Under the pieces are notes generated by a model. That model did no database searches and was not told where the DNA came from. It saw nothing but the letters and a program-made list of their open reading frames with translations. The position numbers and the translations under genes are program-made. Source: Pandoraea sp. (GTDB taxonomy: Bacteria; Pseudomonadota; Gammaproteobacteria; Burkholderiales; Burkholderiaceae). From it: a stretch of DNA of 64,000 nucleotides. The stretch is from contig NZ_SCSK01000005.1 of assembly GCF_004297875.1 (NCBI RefSeq), forward strand, positions 1 through 64,000, in the 5' to 3' direction. Shown here piece after piece: positions 7,955 through 16,590 of the stretch (the stretch's first letter is position 1; each line of letters begins with the position of its first letter).

Positions 7955-8794
7955 ATGCCATCACGCAGGCGCTTTGTAGCGGGCTTGGGCGCGGCCGGAC
8001 TGGGGGCCATGCTGCCCTTGGCAACGTCGCACGCACAGGGGTCCGAGTCGGCCATGGCGCGCATCAAGCGCACCAAGACGTTGAGAACCGGAGTGGTCGC
8101 CGGGGCCCCGCCGTACTTCCAGAAGTCGGTGGCCACCGGGCAATGGCAAGGCTTCGGCCCCGATCTGGCAGCGCAACTGGCGCAATCGATGGGCGTGAAA
8201 TTGCAACTGGTGGAGACCACCTGGGGCAATGCCGTGCTCGATCTGCAATCGAACAAGATCGACTGCATGTTCGGCATGGCCCCGACCGAGCAGCGCAAGA
8301 AGATGGTCGGATTTTCCACGCCGATCTTCCAGAACACTTTCACGATCGTCGCGCGCAAGGGCTTCGACCCGAAAACCTGGGCCGAAGTCGACAACCCCAA
8401 GGTCAAGCTGGCCGTGGACGTCGGTTCCAACCAGGACGCATTCGCCACGCAGAACCTGAGCAAGGCGAGCATCCAGCGCTTCGACACCTCGGGCGACGCC
8501 ACCCTGGCGCTGCAAACCGGACGGGTCGATGCGCAGGTGCTGGTGGCCCTGCTCGGCGTGACGGTGCTGGCCAAGTCGCCTGGCCTCGGCCATCTGGTGA
8601 TCCCGACGCCGGTGCAGGGCTCGCCGGTGTGCGTCGGCGTGCAGAAGGAAGCCGACACGGCCTTCCTGAGCTATCTCGACGCCTGGCTGGCGAAAATGCA
8701 TCAGAGCGGCGCCACCAAGAAAATCATCCTGGAAAACATGCAGAAGCTGGTCGGTATCGATCCCAGCAACTTCCCGAAAGAAGTGCAGTTGTAA
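7955..8794 (+). CDS. Amino-acid ABC transporter substrate-binding protein
   Basis: A 279-residue periplasmic solute-binding protein of the amino-acid (SBP_bac_3) family. The N terminus is a twin-arginine-type signal (RRRF at residues 4-7, then a hydrophobic stretch, cleavage near SHAQG). The mature part shows the family landmarks: LRTGVVAGAPPYF, GFGPDLAAQLAQSMGVKLQLV, LQSNKIDCMFGMAPTEQRKK. The start follows GGGAG; an upstream ATG lacks such a site. It most likely feeds the permease and ATPase encoded at 9572-11034, although an opposed racemase gene lies in between. The ligand is not predictable from sequence. Confidence 0.9.
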   Translation: MPSRRRFVAGLGAAGLGAMLPLATSHAQGSESAMARIKRTKTLRTGVVAGAPPYFQKSVATGQWQGFGPDLAAQLAQSMGVKLQLVETTWGNAVLDLQSNKIDCMFGMAPTEQRKKMVGFSTPIFQNTFTIVARKGFDPKTWAEVDNPKVKLAVDVGSNQDAFATQNLSKASIQRFDTSGDATLALQTGRVDAQVLVALLGVTVLAKSPGLGHLVIPTPVQGSPVCVGVQKEADTAFLSYLDAWLAKMHQSGATKKIILENMQKLVGIDPSNFPKEVQL

Positions 8795-8806
8795 CGCCGC
8801 ACATCC

Positions 8807-9496
8807 TCATACAGCGCCGCCGGCCTCCCCGGCCGGCCGGCGCATCAACAGATCCGCCAGATCCAGCAAGTCGAACACCGGTACGCCGCAGGCGCGGCGA
8901 ATCGCCTCAAGATACGGACGCATATTGGTGCACTCGAGCACCAGCGCACCGAGATCGGCATGCGCGCCCTTCAAGGCTTGCGCCGCCGCCACTACTTCGT
9001 CGCCGATGCGCGCGAAGTCGCCCTCGGGCTGGTTGCCGACGATCACCCGGGCAAATTCTCCATCGCCCCGTACGCCACCCACCGGCGTGTCGGCCGGCGC
9101 GCCCGCGGCAGCCAGATGCGCCGCCGAGAGCGCCCCTGCCGAAGCGGTCAGCACACCAATTTTCCTTTCGGTTGGGAAAAGCGCCTTGAGCAGCGGAATC
9201 AGCAACAGCGACGATGTCGCCACCGGAATCGACACAGCCGAGGCAAGGCGCTGCTGATGCAGCACCATGAAGCCGCAGCTGGTGACGAGCGCCGCACAGC
9301 CCTGGAGCTCGAGTTCGCGGGCGCCCTCGCAGAATGCGCCCACCAGGCCGGCGGCCCGGTCGTGAATGACTCGCGCGGGCGACGCATTTGGGATACGCTT
9401 TAGCACCGTCGGGTATGCGAACGTCGCGGGGTTGCCGAGATCGCCCACAGGTCGGGGAAAACGAGTATCGAGCAACAGAATTCCGAGCGGCCGCAT
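8807..9496 (-). CDS. Aspartate/glutamate racemase family protein
   Basis: A 229-residue cytosolic protein of the Asp/Glu racemase superfamily. Both catalytic cysteines are in place: Cys74 in TSCGF and Cys189 in ECTN, the two bases of cofactor-independent racemization. The N terminus PLGILLLDTRFPRPVGDLGNP matches family members, so the ATG at 9496 is preferred to the one at 9544. The gene is opposed to and embedded between the ABC binding-protein gene (12 bases away, convergent) and the permease gene (75 bases away, divergent). That context suggests racemization of an imported amino acid or a related substrate such as a hydantoin or maleate derivative. Confidence 0.85.
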   Translation of the reverse strand: MRPLGILLLDTRFPRPVGDLGNPATFAYPTVLKRIPNASPARVIHDRAAGLVGAFCEGARELELQGCAALVTSCGFMVLHQQRLASAVSIPVATSSLLLIPLLKALFPTERKIGVLTASAGALSAAHLAAAGAPADTPVGGVRGDGEFARVIVGNQPEGDFARIGDEVVAAAQALKGAHADLGALVLECTNMRPYLEAIRRACGVPVFDLLDLADLLMRRPAGEAGGAV

Positions 9497-9571
9497 CTTG
9501 ATCCAGGGGTGGCGTTTTGCCGCAGATATTAACAGGGCGCGCATCGCAGCGCCCGGGCAACAGGAGTCGAT

Positions 9572-10240
9572 GTGTATCACTGGGATTTCGGGGCGCTCTG
9601 GCCATACCGGCATTTGTTGCTCAACGGTTTGCTTTATACCTTGATGTTTACCGTAGCGTGCGTGGCGCTCGGCTTGATCGTCGGCCTCGCGGCGGGCCTG
9701 GCCCGCTTGTCGAAAAGCGTGCTGATCTCGGGCCCGGCGCGTGCCTACGTTGAACTGTTTCGCTGCACGCCCGTGCTGGTGCAGCTCATTTGGTTCTACT
9801 ACGCGCTGCCCGTGCTCAGCGGCATCCAGATCTCGCCGGCCACGGCCTCGGTGCTGGCGCTGGCGCTCTACGGCGGCGCCTTCTATGCCGAAATCTTCCG
9901 CGCCGGGGTCGTGTCGATCGATCTGGGCCAGACCGAGGCCGGCCAGGCGATCGGTATGACCAAGCCGCAGATCATGCGCCGCATTGTGCTGCCGCAAGCC
10001 TTCAAGCGCATGATCCCGCCGCTCATGAGCCAGTCGATCATGCAGCTCAAGAACACCTCGCTGCTCTCGGTGCTGGCCATTCCCGACCTGCTCTACCAGG
10101 GACAAAGCGCCGCGCACGAGCTGTACCGCCCACTGGAGTGCTACACGATCGTCGCGATCGGCTATTTCATCGTGCTGTTTCCGGCCACCATTTTCTCCAA
10201 GCGGCTCGAAACCCGGCTCGCGCAACAGGACAGGAGCTGA
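9572..10240 (+). CDS. Amino-acid ABC transporter permease
   Basis: A 222-residue inner-membrane protein of the His/Glu/Gln/Arg/opine permease family (HEQRO). About five membrane helices are visible. The cytoplasmic EAA loop is clear: EAGQAIGMTKPQIMRRIVLPQAF, near residues 128-150, which docks with the ATPase. The segment ARAYVELFRCTPVLVQLIWFYYALP is characteristic. It runs into the ATPase gene with a 2-base gap, so the two are co-transcribed. Only one permease gene is present, so it probably works as a homodimer, whereas many such systems use two different permeases. Confidence 0.92.
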   Translation: MYHWDFGALWPYRHLLLNGLLYTLMFTVACVALGLIVGLAAGLARLSKSVLISGPARAYVELFRCTPVLVQLIWFYYALPVLSGIQISPATASVLALALYGGAFYAEIFRAGVVSIDLGQTEAGQAIGMTKPQIMRRIVLPQAFKRMIPPLMSQSIMQLKNTSLLSVLAIPDLLYQGQSAAHELYRPLECYTIVAIGYFIVLFPATIFSKRLETRLAQQDRS

Positions 10241-10242
10241 GC

Positions 10243-11034
10243 ATGGCCGACGACATGATCGAAATCGACAACCTCAGCAAGCGCTTCGGCCAGAACGTGG
10301 TGCTGCGCGACATTTCGCTGCGCGTGGCAAAAGGCGGCGTGGTGGCCATCATCGGCCCCTCCGGCTCCGGCAAGTCGACGCTGCTGCGCTGCATTAATCT
10401 GCTCACCCAGCCCGACGGCGGGCGTATCCGCGTCGGCGACCACGCCATCACCTTCGACGGCACCGCCTCGCACATTCCGAGCGACCGCAAGCTGGCGGCA
10501 TTCCGCGCCAACACCGGGATGGTGTTCCAGCATTTCAACCTGTTCCCGCACATGAGCGTGGTGCGCAACGTGATGGAAGGCATGGTCACGGTACGCAAGA
10601 TGGCCAAGGACATCGCCCACGAAAAAGCCATGACGCTGCTTACCCGCGTGGGGCTGGCCGAGCGCGCCGATGCCTACCCCGACAAGCTCTCCGGCGGACA
10701 AAAGCAGCGCGTGGCGATCGCTCGCGCATTGGCAATGCAGCCGCAGGTCATGCTGTTCGACGAGGCGACCTCGGCGCTCGACCCGGAACTGGTCGGCGAA
10801 GTGCTCAACGTCATCCGGCAACTGGCCGACGAAGGCATGACCATGCTGCTGGTCACGCATGAAATCGCCTTCGCGCGGGAAGTGGCCGACAGCGTGATCT
10901 TCATGCGCGACGGCGTGGTGGTCGAAGCCGGCCCGCCGGCTCAGGTGATCGACGCGCCGCAACAGGCCGCTACGCGGCAGTTCCTGGCGCGCTTCAATGC
11001 GGCGATGCCAGGCGCCGGCGCGGGCACCGCGTGA
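10243..11034 (+). CDS. Amino-acid ABC transporter ATP-binding protein
   Basis: A 263-residue ATPase of the GlnQ/HisP class that powers the import system. Walker A is GPSGSGKST (residues 38-46), the Q loop is VFQHFNLFPH, the signature is LSGGQ (149-153), Walker B is LFDEA (171-175), and the switch histidine lies in LLVTHE. The ATG follows a GGAGC site that overlaps the end of the permease gene. A slightly longer loop before the Q loop (FDGTASHIPSDRKLAAFRA) is common in this subgroup. It is convergent with the beta-propeller gene, 27 bases apart. Confidence 0.93.
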   Translation: MADDMIEIDNLSKRFGQNVVLRDISLRVAKGGVVAIIGPSGSGKSTLLRCINLLTQPDGGRIRVGDHAITFDGTASHIPSDRKLAAFRANTGMVFQHFNLFPHMSVVRNVMEGMVTVRKMAKDIAHEKAMTLLTRVGLAERADAYPDKLSGGQKQRVAIARALAMQPQVMLFDEATSALDPELVGEVLNVIRQLADEGMTMLLVTHEIAFAREVADSVIFMRDGVVVEAGPPAQVIDAPQQAATRQFLARFNAAMPGAGAGTA

Positions 11035-11061
11035 ATCCAACCGGCGGGTCGAAGGCGCGGC

Positions 11062-11736
11062 TTACTTGCCGGTAGGGCCGGCCGCTGTCTGGCCCGCGTA
11101 CCGGGGGCGGCGCACGACGCGCACTTTTTTGCTGCTGCCGCCGCCGCAGAAGAAACGCTCGCCGCCGTCGGATTCGAGCCCTGCGACAATGGTGCCGGGC
11201 GGCATCTCCAGCGACTCGAGCACCTCTCCGGTATGCGGATCGATACGCCGCAGCTCGCTCTGCTCGTCCTCCCAGGTGCCATGCCAGAGTTCGGCGTCGA
11301 CCCAGGTCACTCCAGTGACGAAACGGTTGGTCTCGATCGTGCGCAGAATTGCCCCGGTTTCCGGATCGACCTGATGGATCTTGCGCGCCCGGTACTGCCC
11401 CACCCACAGCGTACCTTCGGCCCAGGCCAGCCCCGCCGCGCCGCCCTCGGGCGTGGGAATCCACCCGAGCACCTCGCCCGTGTCGGGGTCGATCTTGTGG
11501 ATGCGGCTCTCGGCTACCTGGAACAAATGCCGGCCGTCGAACGCCGTGCCGGCGTGCGCTGCCGCATCGATCGAGCGCAGTATCCTGCCGCTGGCCGGGT
11601 CCACCGCCTTGAGCGAATCGCCGGCCGCGAACCACACGTGCCGGCCGTCGTAACTCACCCCATGCACGGCGTCGATATCCGCAAAGGGCCCCATTTCGTC
11701 GATGATTTCGGCGGCCGATCGATTCGTCTTTGTCAT
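11062..11736 (-). CDS. Beta-propeller (PQQ/NHL-like) protein
   Basis: A 224-residue protein made of repeated units of about 40 residues, each with the pattern (V/I)DPxTG followed by (G/A)LxWxxGxLW (VDPASGRILRS, IDPDTGEVLGW, VDPETGAILRT, IDPHTGEVLES). This is the blade pattern of small beta-propellers related to glutamine cyclotransferase and PQQ-like repeats. It has no signal peptide, so it is probably cytosolic. An odd feature is the C-terminal Cys-Gly-Gly-Gly run followed by a basic tail. It lies downstream of the TPR/winged-helix regulator gene on the same strand, 47 bases away. Ligand and role unknown. Confidence 0.7.
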   Translation of the reverse strand: MTKTNRSAAEIIDEMGPFADIDAVHGVSYDGRHVWFAAGDSLKAVDPASGRILRSIDAAAHAGTAFDGRHLFQVAESRIHKIDPDTGEVLGWIPTPEGGAAGLAWAEGTLWVGQYRARKIHQVDPETGAILRTIETNRFVTGVTWVDAELWHGTWEDEQSELRRIDPHTGEVLESLEMPPGTIVAGLESDGGERFFCGGGSSKKVRVVRRPRYAGQTAAGPTGK

Positions 11737-11783
11737 GTTGTTCGCTCCGGTTTTCGCGTTGTGTTGTGATTCACGCTTCGATT

Positions 11784-13004
11784 CTAGTCACCCGGCAGCG
11801 CAGCCGGGAGTAACAAGGTCGTCGCGAATCCCGGCAATGGCGGCATCATCCAGCGGCGCGCCCGCCCCTGGCCACACGGCTGCACCTTGCCGGCGGCGGC
11901 CAGCGCATCGAGCGCGCGCTGCACGGTGCGCTGGCTCGCACCCAGCGCCAGCGCCAGGGCCGAGCTCGACCATGCCTCGCCGTCGGACAAAAACGCCAGC
12001 ATGGCCGCATGCGCATCGTCGACCGGCCGCGCCAGCACCACCGCCTCGCGCCCGTCGTGCGGCATCAGCGCGAAGCCGCGTGCGGTCGCGCCAATGCCCG
12101 CCAATGGACGCAACGCCACGCGCAGGCGTCCGATTTCGACGCGCAATCGCGCGCGGTACGAGTCGTCCGCATGCTTGCCGCGAAATGCGCGGGCGATCAG
12201 CGCATCGCGCGGCACATCGGTCGGCCATGCCTCGGCCAGCACGCGGGCCAGCGTGAACAACACCGGTCGCCGTGCCAGCGACACCACCGTGCCGGCGCTG
12301 CGCACCGCGTAGCGGCACGCGTCGATCACCAGCGCATGCGAATGCAGCAATGCCTCGACTTCGTCGAGCAGCAACGATGTGCTCCGGCCGTGCGCGATCA
12401 GGCGCGCGGCCGGTGCGTCCATCACCTGACAGGCGCCGTCGACCTCGGCCATCAGCGCCGGAATGCCAGCCTCGCGAGCGGCCCGTGCCGCCTCGTCCAG
12501 CGCCGCCCGGGCCGCTTGCGTTTGCAGACGCCGCATCGCCAGGCCGGCGACGATCAATTCATGCGCGGCGCGCAACGCGGCCGGCAGCGGTGCGGGCACC
12601 AGTGCGGCCAGCCGCTGCTCCGCCTCGCCGAGCCGGCCAATCAGCACCAGACGCCGCACTTCGAGATAGCCGGCGTGGGCCGCATTGACGAAATCGCCGT
12701 GCGCTTCGAGCGTCGCCCGGGCGGCCTCGAGCGTCCTGGTCGGCCAGGCCAGGTCGCGCGAGACCAGCGCAATCTCCGCCTCGGCGACCACGCAGCGCGC
12801 GCGAGCTACTGCCTCCCGGTGGCCGAACGCGCGCGCCGCCTGGCGCAGCAGGGCCTTGGCGCGCGCCCAATCGCCGAGCTGGGCCATCGCGATGCCGCGC
12901 AGCGCCAGCGCCGGCGCGTCGTCGCGCAAGGCCACACGATTGAGCGCGCCGAGCGGATCACCCGCAGCCAGCGCGCGGGCCGCCGCCGTAATTATCGAGT
13001 CCAT
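11784..13004 (-). CDS. TPR-type regulator with winged helix
   Basis: A 406-residue predicted transcriptional regulator. Residues 1-200 are Ala-rich helical repeats resembling tetratricopeptide units. Residues about 240-310 resemble an OmpR/SARP-type winged helix without a receiver domain (ARRPVLFTLARVLAEAWP, then RVEIGRLRVALRPLAGI). A further helix-turn-helix lies near 340-385 (SSSALALALGASQRTVQRAL). It diverges from the DUF899 gene, and the 176-base gap holds a long interrupted palindrome that could be its operator. Its target is inferred to be the DUF899/DUF2182 pair. No family name is certain. Confidence 0.65.
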   Translation of the reverse strand: MDSIITAAARALAAGDPLGALNRVALRDDAPALALRGIAMAQLGDWARAKALLRQAARAFGHREAVARARCVVAEAEIALVSRDLAWPTRTLEAARATLEAHGDFVNAAHAGYLEVRRLVLIGRLGEAEQRLAALVPAPLPAALRAAHELIVAGLAMRRLQTQAARAALDEAARAAREAGIPALMAEVDGACQVMDAPAARLIAHGRSTSLLLDEVEALLHSHALVIDACRYAVRSAGTVVSLARRPVLFTLARVLAEAWPTDVPRDALIARAFRGKHADDSYRARLRVEIGRLRVALRPLAGIGATARGFALMPHDGREAVVLARPVDDAHAAMLAFLSDGEAWSSSALALALGASQRTVQRALDALAAAGKVQPCGQGRARRWMMPPLPGFATTLLLPAALPGD

Positions 13005-13056
13005 CGAAATCCCGCCACACTTGTCACTCCCGTCGTCGGATACCCGCGGCTAATCT

Positions 13057-13106
13057 AGGACCTGTTCACGCCAAAAGCAAGCTGGCAATTGGCGCAAACA
13101 GGCCCT
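13057..13106. repeat. Long interrupted palindrome between divergent genes
   Basis: Arms 13061-13074 (CCTGTTCACGCCAA) and 13089-13102 (TTGGCGCAAACAGG) match at 12 of 14 positions around a 14-base centre. The match extends patchily to 13057 and 13106 (15 of 18). It could be an operator for the divergent pair or a tiny insertion-sequence-derived element; the outer sequence resembles ends of some IS5-group elements, but no target duplication is evident. Confidence 0.5.
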
Positions 13107-13180
13107 CGGCCACAACATCCCCGCCGCGGTTCAGCTTGCACGCGATGCATGCCGGCGCGGCAAACCCAACGGAGGCAAGC

Positions 13181-13975
13181 ATGACGACGAATCACCCCAC
13201 CGCCACGCGCGAGGCATGGCTGTCCGCCCGGCTCGAACTGCTCGAGGCGGAAAAAGACTTCACCCGGCGCAGCGACGAACTGGCGCGGCGCCGTCAGGCG
13301 CTGCCCTGGGTCAAGGTCGACAAGACCTACCGGTTCGACACCGAACACGGCAGCGCCACGCTGGCCGACCTGTTCGAGGGCCGCTCGCAACTGCTGGTCT
13401 ATCACTTCATGTTCGGCCCCGACTATCAGGCCGGCTGCCCGTCGTGCTCGGCAATTGCCGACGGCTTCAACGGCTTTGTCAGCCATCTCGCCCAGCATGA
13501 CGTCACGCTCGCGGCAGTGTCGCGCGCGCCGCTGGAGAAACTGCTGGCCTACCGGGAGCGCATGGGCTGGCATTTTCCGTGGGCCTCGGCACACAACGGC
13601 GAATTCAACTTCGACTTCAACGTCTCATTCACCGAGGCACAGCAGCGCGAGGGACTGATCGAATACAACTATCGCCGCGGCGGTCACGCGATGGACGAAT
13701 CGGCACCGCCGCAAATCGTCGCCGATATGGCTGCCACCTGCGGCACCGACGCGGCCACCTATGTGCGCGACCGGCCCGGCATGAGTTCCTTCGTGCGCGA
13801 GAGCGGCGTGATCTATCACACCTACTCCACCTACGCGCGAGGCCTTGACGGCCTGTGGGGCATGTACCAGTGGCTCGACCGGGCTCCCCTCGGTCGCAAC
13901 GAGACCGGCGTCTGGTGGCGTCGCCACGACGAGTACGCGCTACGGCCCACTCCGGCGCGCGCCGGCCAACGCTGA
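13181..13975 (+). CDS. DUF899 thioredoxin-like protein
   Basis: A 264-residue cytosolic protein of the DUF899 family, a divergent thioredoxin-like fold. It carries the family motif MFGPDYQAGCPSCSAIADGFN with a CPSC pair in the position of a redox-active dithiol, and the segment HFPWASAHNGEFNFDFNVSF. The C terminus YHTYSTYARGLDGLWGMYQWLD is also typical. The start follows GGAGGC. The DUF2182 gene begins 38 bases downstream, so both are probably one transcript. Function is unproven; a peroxidase or reductase role is only a guess from the fold. Confidence 0.85.
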   Translation: MTTNHPTATREAWLSARLELLEAEKDFTRRSDELARRRQALPWVKVDKTYRFDTEHGSATLADLFEGRSQLLVYHFMFGPDYQAGCPSCSAIADGFNGFVSHLAQHDVTLAAVSRAPLEKLLAYRERMGWHFPWASAHNGEFNFDFNVSFTEAQQREGLIEYNYRRGGHAMDESAPPQIVADMAATCGTDAATYVRDRPGMSSFVRESGVIYHTYSTYARGLDGLWGMYQWLDRAPLGRNETGVWWRRHDEYALRPTPARAGQR

Positions 13976-14013
13976 GCCGGGTCGCTCTCACCGCGACAAT
14001 TTGGAGAACTGAC

Positions 14014-14850
14014 ATGGCGCAACGCCCCATTGCCGAGCAGGTATCGCAGCGTTCGTCCGAACGTTCCGCCGGGCGTGCCTTCCTTGGCGTCTCGGCGCTG
14101 CTGTTCGCCGCCAGCGCGGCGCTCATCGTCATGTGGTCGAGCGCCGCGCCAGGCATGCGCGGCATGGCGATGTCCGGCGGCGCATCAATGCTGTGGATGC
14201 CCATGCCCGGCCAGACATGGCTCGGCATGGCCACGTCATTCACCGCCATGTGGAGCGTGATGATGGTTGCGATGATGTTGCCCTCGCTCGCGCCGATGCT
14301 GTGGCGCTACCGCCTGAGCCTGGACGCCACCGGTACCAGGCATCCTGGCGGGCTGAGCGCCTTGGCGGGCCTCGCATACTTCTTCTTGTGGGCTGCGCTC
14401 GGCGTGATCGCCTTCGCGTTGGGCGCCCTCTTCACGACGGCGCAAATGCGCGTGCCGGCGCTCGCGCAACTGGCGCCAGCGGCGACCGGTCTGGTGATGC
14501 TGGCGGCCGGCGCACTCCAATTCAGCGCGTGGAAATCGCGCCACCTCGCCTGTTGCAGGCCAGCGGCGCGTGAGGCGTACGGGGCTTGCGGCGGCGCGCC
14601 GGCACCGGGCGTGCGCGCCGCCTTGCGCCACGGGCTGCGCCTGGGCCGGCATTGCGTCCTTTGCTGCGCGGGCCTCACCGCCAGTCTGCTGGCGGTCGGC
14701 GTGATGGACGTGCGCGCGATGACGCTCGTTGGCATCGGCATCACCGCCGAACGGCTCTTGCCGGGCGGCGCGCGCGTCGCGCGTGTCGTTGGCCTCGTCG
14801 CGATCGGCGCGGGAGTGTTTTTCATTGCGCGGGCCGCCGGCCTGGGCTGA
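14014..14850 (+). CDS. DUF2182 integral membrane protein
   Basis: A 278-residue membrane protein of the DUF2182 family, annotated elsewhere as a predicted metal-binding integral membrane protein. About six hydrophobic segments are visible. The Met-rich motif WSVMMVAMMLPSLAPM (near residues 76-91) is the family hallmark. A cysteine-rich cytosolic stretch (HLACC, GACGG, HCVLCC) lies in the second half. The N-terminal loop (MRGMAMSGGASMLWMPM) is also Met-rich, which suggests copper or another soft metal. It follows DUF899 in the same direction with a GGAGAAC site. Function unproven. Confidence 0.82.
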   Translation: MAQRPIAEQVSQRSSERSAGRAFLGVSALLFAASAALIVMWSSAAPGMRGMAMSGGASMLWMPMPGQTWLGMATSFTAMWSVMMVAMMLPSLAPMLWRYRLSLDATGTRHPGGLSALAGLAYFFLWAALGVIAFALGALFTTAQMRVPALAQLAPAATGLVMLAAGALQFSAWKSRHLACCRPAAREAYGACGGAPAPGVRAALRHGLRLGRHCVLCCAGLTASLLAVGVMDVRAMTLVGIGITAERLLPGGARVARVVGLVAIGAGVFFIARAAGLG

Positions 14851-15065
14851 GTGGTTTGCGGCGCGCCCGCGCCTGGTCGGGCGCGGCACCCATAAGCAAA
14901 TCCCTATGATGTCTCAAACAATGTCTAACTGGTTTGAATAGCTGGGCCGCCGTATGCTGACGCCTGCAGTCGGACCGCCCGGGCGCGGCGCCAGAACGTG
15001 CCGCGCGCCCCGGCGGCCCACGATAATCCAGGAGACCACGCGGCTTGCGCCGCGCATCGCAGCAC

Positions 15066-16001
15066 ATGACACCTACCCTTGTGATTTCCCACCCAGCATG
15101 CCTCGATCATCGCCCCGGCCCCGGCCATCCGGAGTCACCCGAGCGGCTCAGGGCGGTGCTGGCCGCCCTGCGCTCGCCCCAGTTTGCCGCGCTTGCCTGG
15201 CGCGATGCGCCACTGGGCACGCTCGAGCAGGTCCACCTGATTCACGACCCGGCGTTTGTCGACGAGGTGGCCGGCATCGCCCCGCGCCAGGGCTTTATAC
15301 CGCTCGACGGCGGCGACACCGTGATGTCGCCCGGCTCCTGGGAAGCGGTCATGCGCTGCGTCGGCGCGGCCTGCGCGGGTGTCGACGCGGTGCTTGGCGG
15401 CCAGGCGCGCAACGTGTTCTGCGCCACGCGTCCATGCGGGCACCACGCGGAACCGGCCCGGGCGATGGGGTTCTGCATTTTCAATCAGGCGGCAATCGCC
15501 GCGGCCTACGCGCACGAGATGCACCAACTCGCGCGCGTGGCGGTGGTCGACTTCGACGTGCATCACGGCAACGGCACGCAGGCGGCGTTCTACAACCGCC
15601 CCGAATTATTCTACGCATCGAGCCACCAGTCGCCGCTTTACCCCGGCACTGGATTTGCGGCCGAGACCGGCGTGAGTCACAACATCGTCAACGTGCCGCT
15701 GCCGCGCGGCTGCGGCTCCGGGACATTCCGCGAGCGCATCCAGGCCGAGATGCTGCCGGCGCTGCGCGAGTTCGAACCGGAGCTGCTCATTATCTCGGCC
15801 GGCTTCGACGCGCACCGGCTCGACCCGCTCGCCGGCCTGAATCTCGAAGACGCGGATTTTGCGTGGATTACCCGCGAGCTGATGCAAATTGCCGAGGCGG
15901 CATGCCGCGGACGCATCGTGTCGATCCTGGAAGGCGGCTACAGCCTGGAGGGGCTCGCCACCGGAACGATGGCGCACGTGCGGGAGTTGATGTGGGAATA
16001 G
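15066..16001 (+). CDS. Histone deacetylase family amidohydrolase
   Basis: A 311-residue zinc-dependent deacetylase of the arginase/HDAC superfamily, in the bacterial class II-like group that includes acetylpolyamine amidohydrolases. Active-site segments are clear: PGHPESPERL near the N terminus, the paired histidines in RPCGHHAEP, zinc ligands in VVDFDVHHGNGTQ, and the later Asp in SAGFDAHRLDPL. The Tyr-containing loop EGGYSLEGL closes the pocket. Likely substrates are acetylated polyamines or small acyl amides rather than histones. The inner ATG at 15066 matches family N termini (TLVISHPACLDH). It is a single gene with no clear operon. Confidence 0.9.
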   Translation: MTPTLVISHPACLDHRPGPGHPESPERLRAVLAALRSPQFAALAWRDAPLGTLEQVHLIHDPAFVDEVAGIAPRQGFIPLDGGDTVMSPGSWEAVMRCVGAACAGVDAVLGGQARNVFCATRPCGHHAEPARAMGFCIFNQAAIAAAYAHEMHQLARVAVVDFDVHHGNGTQAAFYNRPELFYASSHQSPLYPGTGFAAETGVSHNIVNVPLPRGCGSGTFRERIQAEMLPALREFEPELLIISAGFDAHRLDPLAGLNLEDADFAWITRELMQIAEAACRGRIVSILEGGYSLEGLATGTMAHVRELMWE

Positions 16002-16089
16002 CGTGAACTCAGGCACGCCCGCCGGCCACCACGTCAGGCGGCGGGCGTTCACTTTCGGCCGCTGAAGGGTCGAACCGGGCCGGCCGAAG

Positions 16090-16590
16090 TCAGACCTTCT
16101 TCAACGTGGTTGCGTGCGGCAACGGTGTTGCGGGCCTGTCATGCGACGGCCCGACCACCGTCACCACGTCCGGCATGCCGTTGAACACCCACCCGGGCGA
16201 GAACACCACCGAAAGCGGCCCCGGCAGCGTGAAAGGCTGAATCAACGCCGCCTGTTCGAGCTGCTGCATCTGAGCCTGCATCATCCCGAACTGAGCCTGC
16301 ATTGCCTGCATCTGCTGCAATGCCCATGCCGGCGGCGCACCGCCGGTGCTGGTCTGCACCACGAAGCTGGCGTCGCCGTTCGGGCTCTGCCAGTGCCACG
16401 TGCTCACGCGCGCCGGGCCGGCCGCCGTCTGCACGATATGCGTGCTGCCCTGCGCGGGCACGAGATGGCCATCGAAGCGCACCATCAAAGGCTGCGCCGT
16501 GGTCGGCTGCGGGGTGGCTGGCTGCGCTGCCGATGCGAGAACCGGCGCCAGGGCGAAGGCACCGGCGAAAATTGCAGTGCGTAAGTGCAT
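16090..16590 (-). CDS. Secreted hypothetical protein
   Basis: A 166-residue exported protein. It has a signal peptide (AIFAGAFALAPVLASAAQP) and a body of about 140 residues with a Gln/Met-rich helical stretch (QQMQAMQAQFGMMQAQMQQ) likely to form a coiled coil or amphipathic helix. No family is recognised. Two ATGs lie three codon positions apart at 16596 and 16590; GGAGGT abuts the first, so the second has proper spacing and was chosen. A PmrA-like double box (TTTAAG-N5-TTTAAG) lies 65-81 bases upstream, suggesting envelope-stress or two-component control. It diverges from the sulfite dehydrogenase operon. Confidence 0.65.
   Translation of the reverse strand: MHLRTAIFAGAFALAPVLASAAQPATPQPTTAQPLMVRFDGHLVPAQGSTHIVQTAAGPARVSTWHWQSPNGDASFVVQTSTGGAPPAWALQQMQAMQAQFGMMQAQMQQLEQAALIQPFTLPGPLSVVFSPGWVFNGMPDVVTVVGPSHDRPATPLPHATTLKKV

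Noticed and set aside
9497..10225. Long upstream extension of the racemase reading frame on the minus strand
   Set aside because: It runs antisense through the permease gene; racemase homology and the conserved N terminus begin at 9496.
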